Shown here piece after piece: positions 63,125 through 64,000 of a stretch of DNA of 64,000 nt. The position numbers and the translations under genes were made by a program. The notes below the pieces were generated by a model. That model made no database searches and was not told the DNA's origin. It worked only from the letters and a program-made list of their open reading frames with translations. This stretch comes from Lepidostoma basale (Eukaryota > Arthropoda > Insecta > Trichoptera > Lepidostomatidae), in NCBI GenBank assembly GCA_022606425.2, contig JAHDVF020000240.1, positions 2,356,001 through 2,420,000 of the forward strand, written 5' to 3'. Position 1 is the first letter of the stretch. Every line of letters starts with the position of its first letter.

Positions 63125-63262
63125 AGCTATCTCTCGTGTAATCGCAGCCACTTTGTGTTGTGGATTGACATTTGAATATATTTTTTAAAATGTTGTATTA
63201 TTACAATATTTTTTCACGAACATGTTTCGGGCTACAGACTTCATTCTTCAGCGTAAAAATTG
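63125..63262 (-). repeat. Foldback nu, left half with hammerhead-like core
   Basis: CACTTTGTGTTGTGGATTGAC starts the arm. The minus-strand core has a TACG flank, box CTGAAGA, one extra A, a poor stem II, GAA, palindrome ACATGT, T, then CGTG, which pairs with TACG through three pairs and a wobble. Stem II is decayed. No right arm. Confidence 0.6.
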
Positions 63263-63507
63263 TTTTACTTATATACTTCATGAAAAATGAAAACGAATTA
63301 AGGTTAATTGTTATTTTTTAGAATTATGGGACAGGGGGAATAAGATAATTATATTTAAAGTTAAGTTTATTTGGTTTTTTATAATATTTTATTTATTTTT
63401 AATGCCTCTTTTGATTTTTAAAGTTTCAAGTAAATTTAATGTTTCATCATGAAAGTGTAAAATTTCAACGTCCTTTTCATTATTAAACAATGGTCTTCTT
63501 AACTTAA
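63263..63507. other. AT-rich spacer
   Basis: Nothing recognised. Confidence 0.4.
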
Positions 63508-63850
63508 AACTAACTAACTTACTATCCATCACGTCATTTCCCCGGAGGGGTAGGCAGAGAGGATGGATCAACACATTGTTCTATCCTGGCGTAATTCTCG
63601 CGCCTCTTCTACGATTGTTCCTACTTTGAATATGGCCGCCTATCATGCCATGTCTTCCTTGACTTTCCTCGACTTCTTTTCCCATTCACACTACTTGCAT
63701 ATATTTTAAACCATTCTTCCCTCATTCATTTGTTCCATATGTCCAAACCATCTTAGTGACTCTTTCTTAATTTTATTTATCACGCATTCATCCGCCTTAC
63801 ATTCCTTTCTCACTTCATCATTAGATATTCTATCATACATTGTTTTATAT
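63508..63850 (-). mobile_element. 5'-truncated RTE-C copy
   Basis: From AACTAACTAACTTAC tail and CATCACGTCATTTCCCC, the minus strand reads to YDRISNDEVRKECKADECVI, KESLRWFGHMEQMNEGRMV. A deletion removes the DQINQLL to NRRACMTR part around 63610-63645. It ends 5' near a YIKTMYDR-like segment at 63850. Confidence 0.82.
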
Positions 63851-64000
63851 ATCTGAACTCTGTATAATGGACAGCCTAAATACAAGGAAATCCACACTTC
63901 GCTCGGCGAACTCCTCGGCAATAGGAAGATTAGTTAAGCCGAAGCGTTGCCCCAGTTCAAATTTCGGGGATCGAGCGTTCGCGGTAGCCGGTCAATCAGC
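63851..64000. other. Unassigned edge sequence
   Basis: GC-richer (TCGCTCGGCGAACTCCTCGGC, GGGGATCGAGCGTTCGCGG) and cut by the window end. It could be part of another element or host sequence. Confidence 0.25.

Overview
The window is AT-rich animal DNA in which almost everything recognisable is transposable-element material. No complete host gene, rRNA or free-standing tRNA gene can be supported. The mix suggests an insect, most likely a lepidopteran: RTE-type LINEs with short tandem 3' tails, tRNA-derived SINEs, foldback elements and MITEs. That placement is inference from element style, not from a marker gene.

The dominant coding element is an RTE-clade non-LTR retrotransposon. One copy is full length (25631-28924, 3294 bp). 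It has an 11-bp target-site duplication, a 5' UTR, one ORF with an AP endonuclease followed by a reverse transcriptase, and a (TTAG)n 3' tail; two 1-base deletions break the ORF. About two dozen 5'-truncated relatives in three subfamilies are scattered across the window: RTE-A and RTE-C with TTAG-type tails, RTE-B with a TTG-type tail. At least seven other LINE lineages (called D to J here) survive as 3' fragments. An LTR with primer-binding site and a truncated Ty3/gypsy integrase lies at 46957-48573. There are five copies of one tRNA-derived SINE.

The most interesting layer is a population of about 35 small foldback (inverted-repeat) units or half-units in at least ten sequence families. 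Unrelated in their arms, these families share one core, read outward from the centre on each strand: a CTGANGA-like box, one extra base, a short stem-loop, GAA, then a short palindrome (ACATGT, ACCGGT, ACAGCTGT, ACGT or ACTAGT) and often T-C, T-A or T-T. This is the layout of a minimal type-I hammerhead ribozyme with a tiny stem III, as described from terminal repeats of Penelope-like elements (PLEs). In the best copies the flanks pair as stem I (ACAC/GTGT at 60678-60716, AACC/GGTT at 29284-29323). Target-site duplications of 9-13 bp define whole units: alpha at 53226-53475, and gamma at 43901-44060, 52121-52358 and 58292-58467. The units are asymmetric, with a 45-50 bp one-sided tail, again resembling PLE pseudo-LTRs. 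No Penelope reverse transcriptase or GIY-YIG gene is present, so the units look like non-autonomous remnants.

Layout: 0-6.5 kb LINE tails, foldbacks alpha and beta, a local tandem duplication and one 5' fragment of RTE-B; 6.6-16 kb a MITE, SINE, RTE-in-foldback nest, the theta foldback, an internally deleted mini-RTE and iota; 16-24.5 kb many foldbacks (beta, delta, gamma, alpha) with a nested MITE and a SINE-in-RTE nest; 25-29 kb a CpG-rich promoter-like island followed by the full-length RTE; 29-46 kb foldbacks, LINEs and a tandem array grown from a foldback end; 46-50 kb the gypsy remnant, LINE-F and SINE; 50-64 kb more LINE tails, nested foldbacks, a MITE and the best hammerhead-like motif. 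Nesting with target duplications gives a readable order of insertion in several places.
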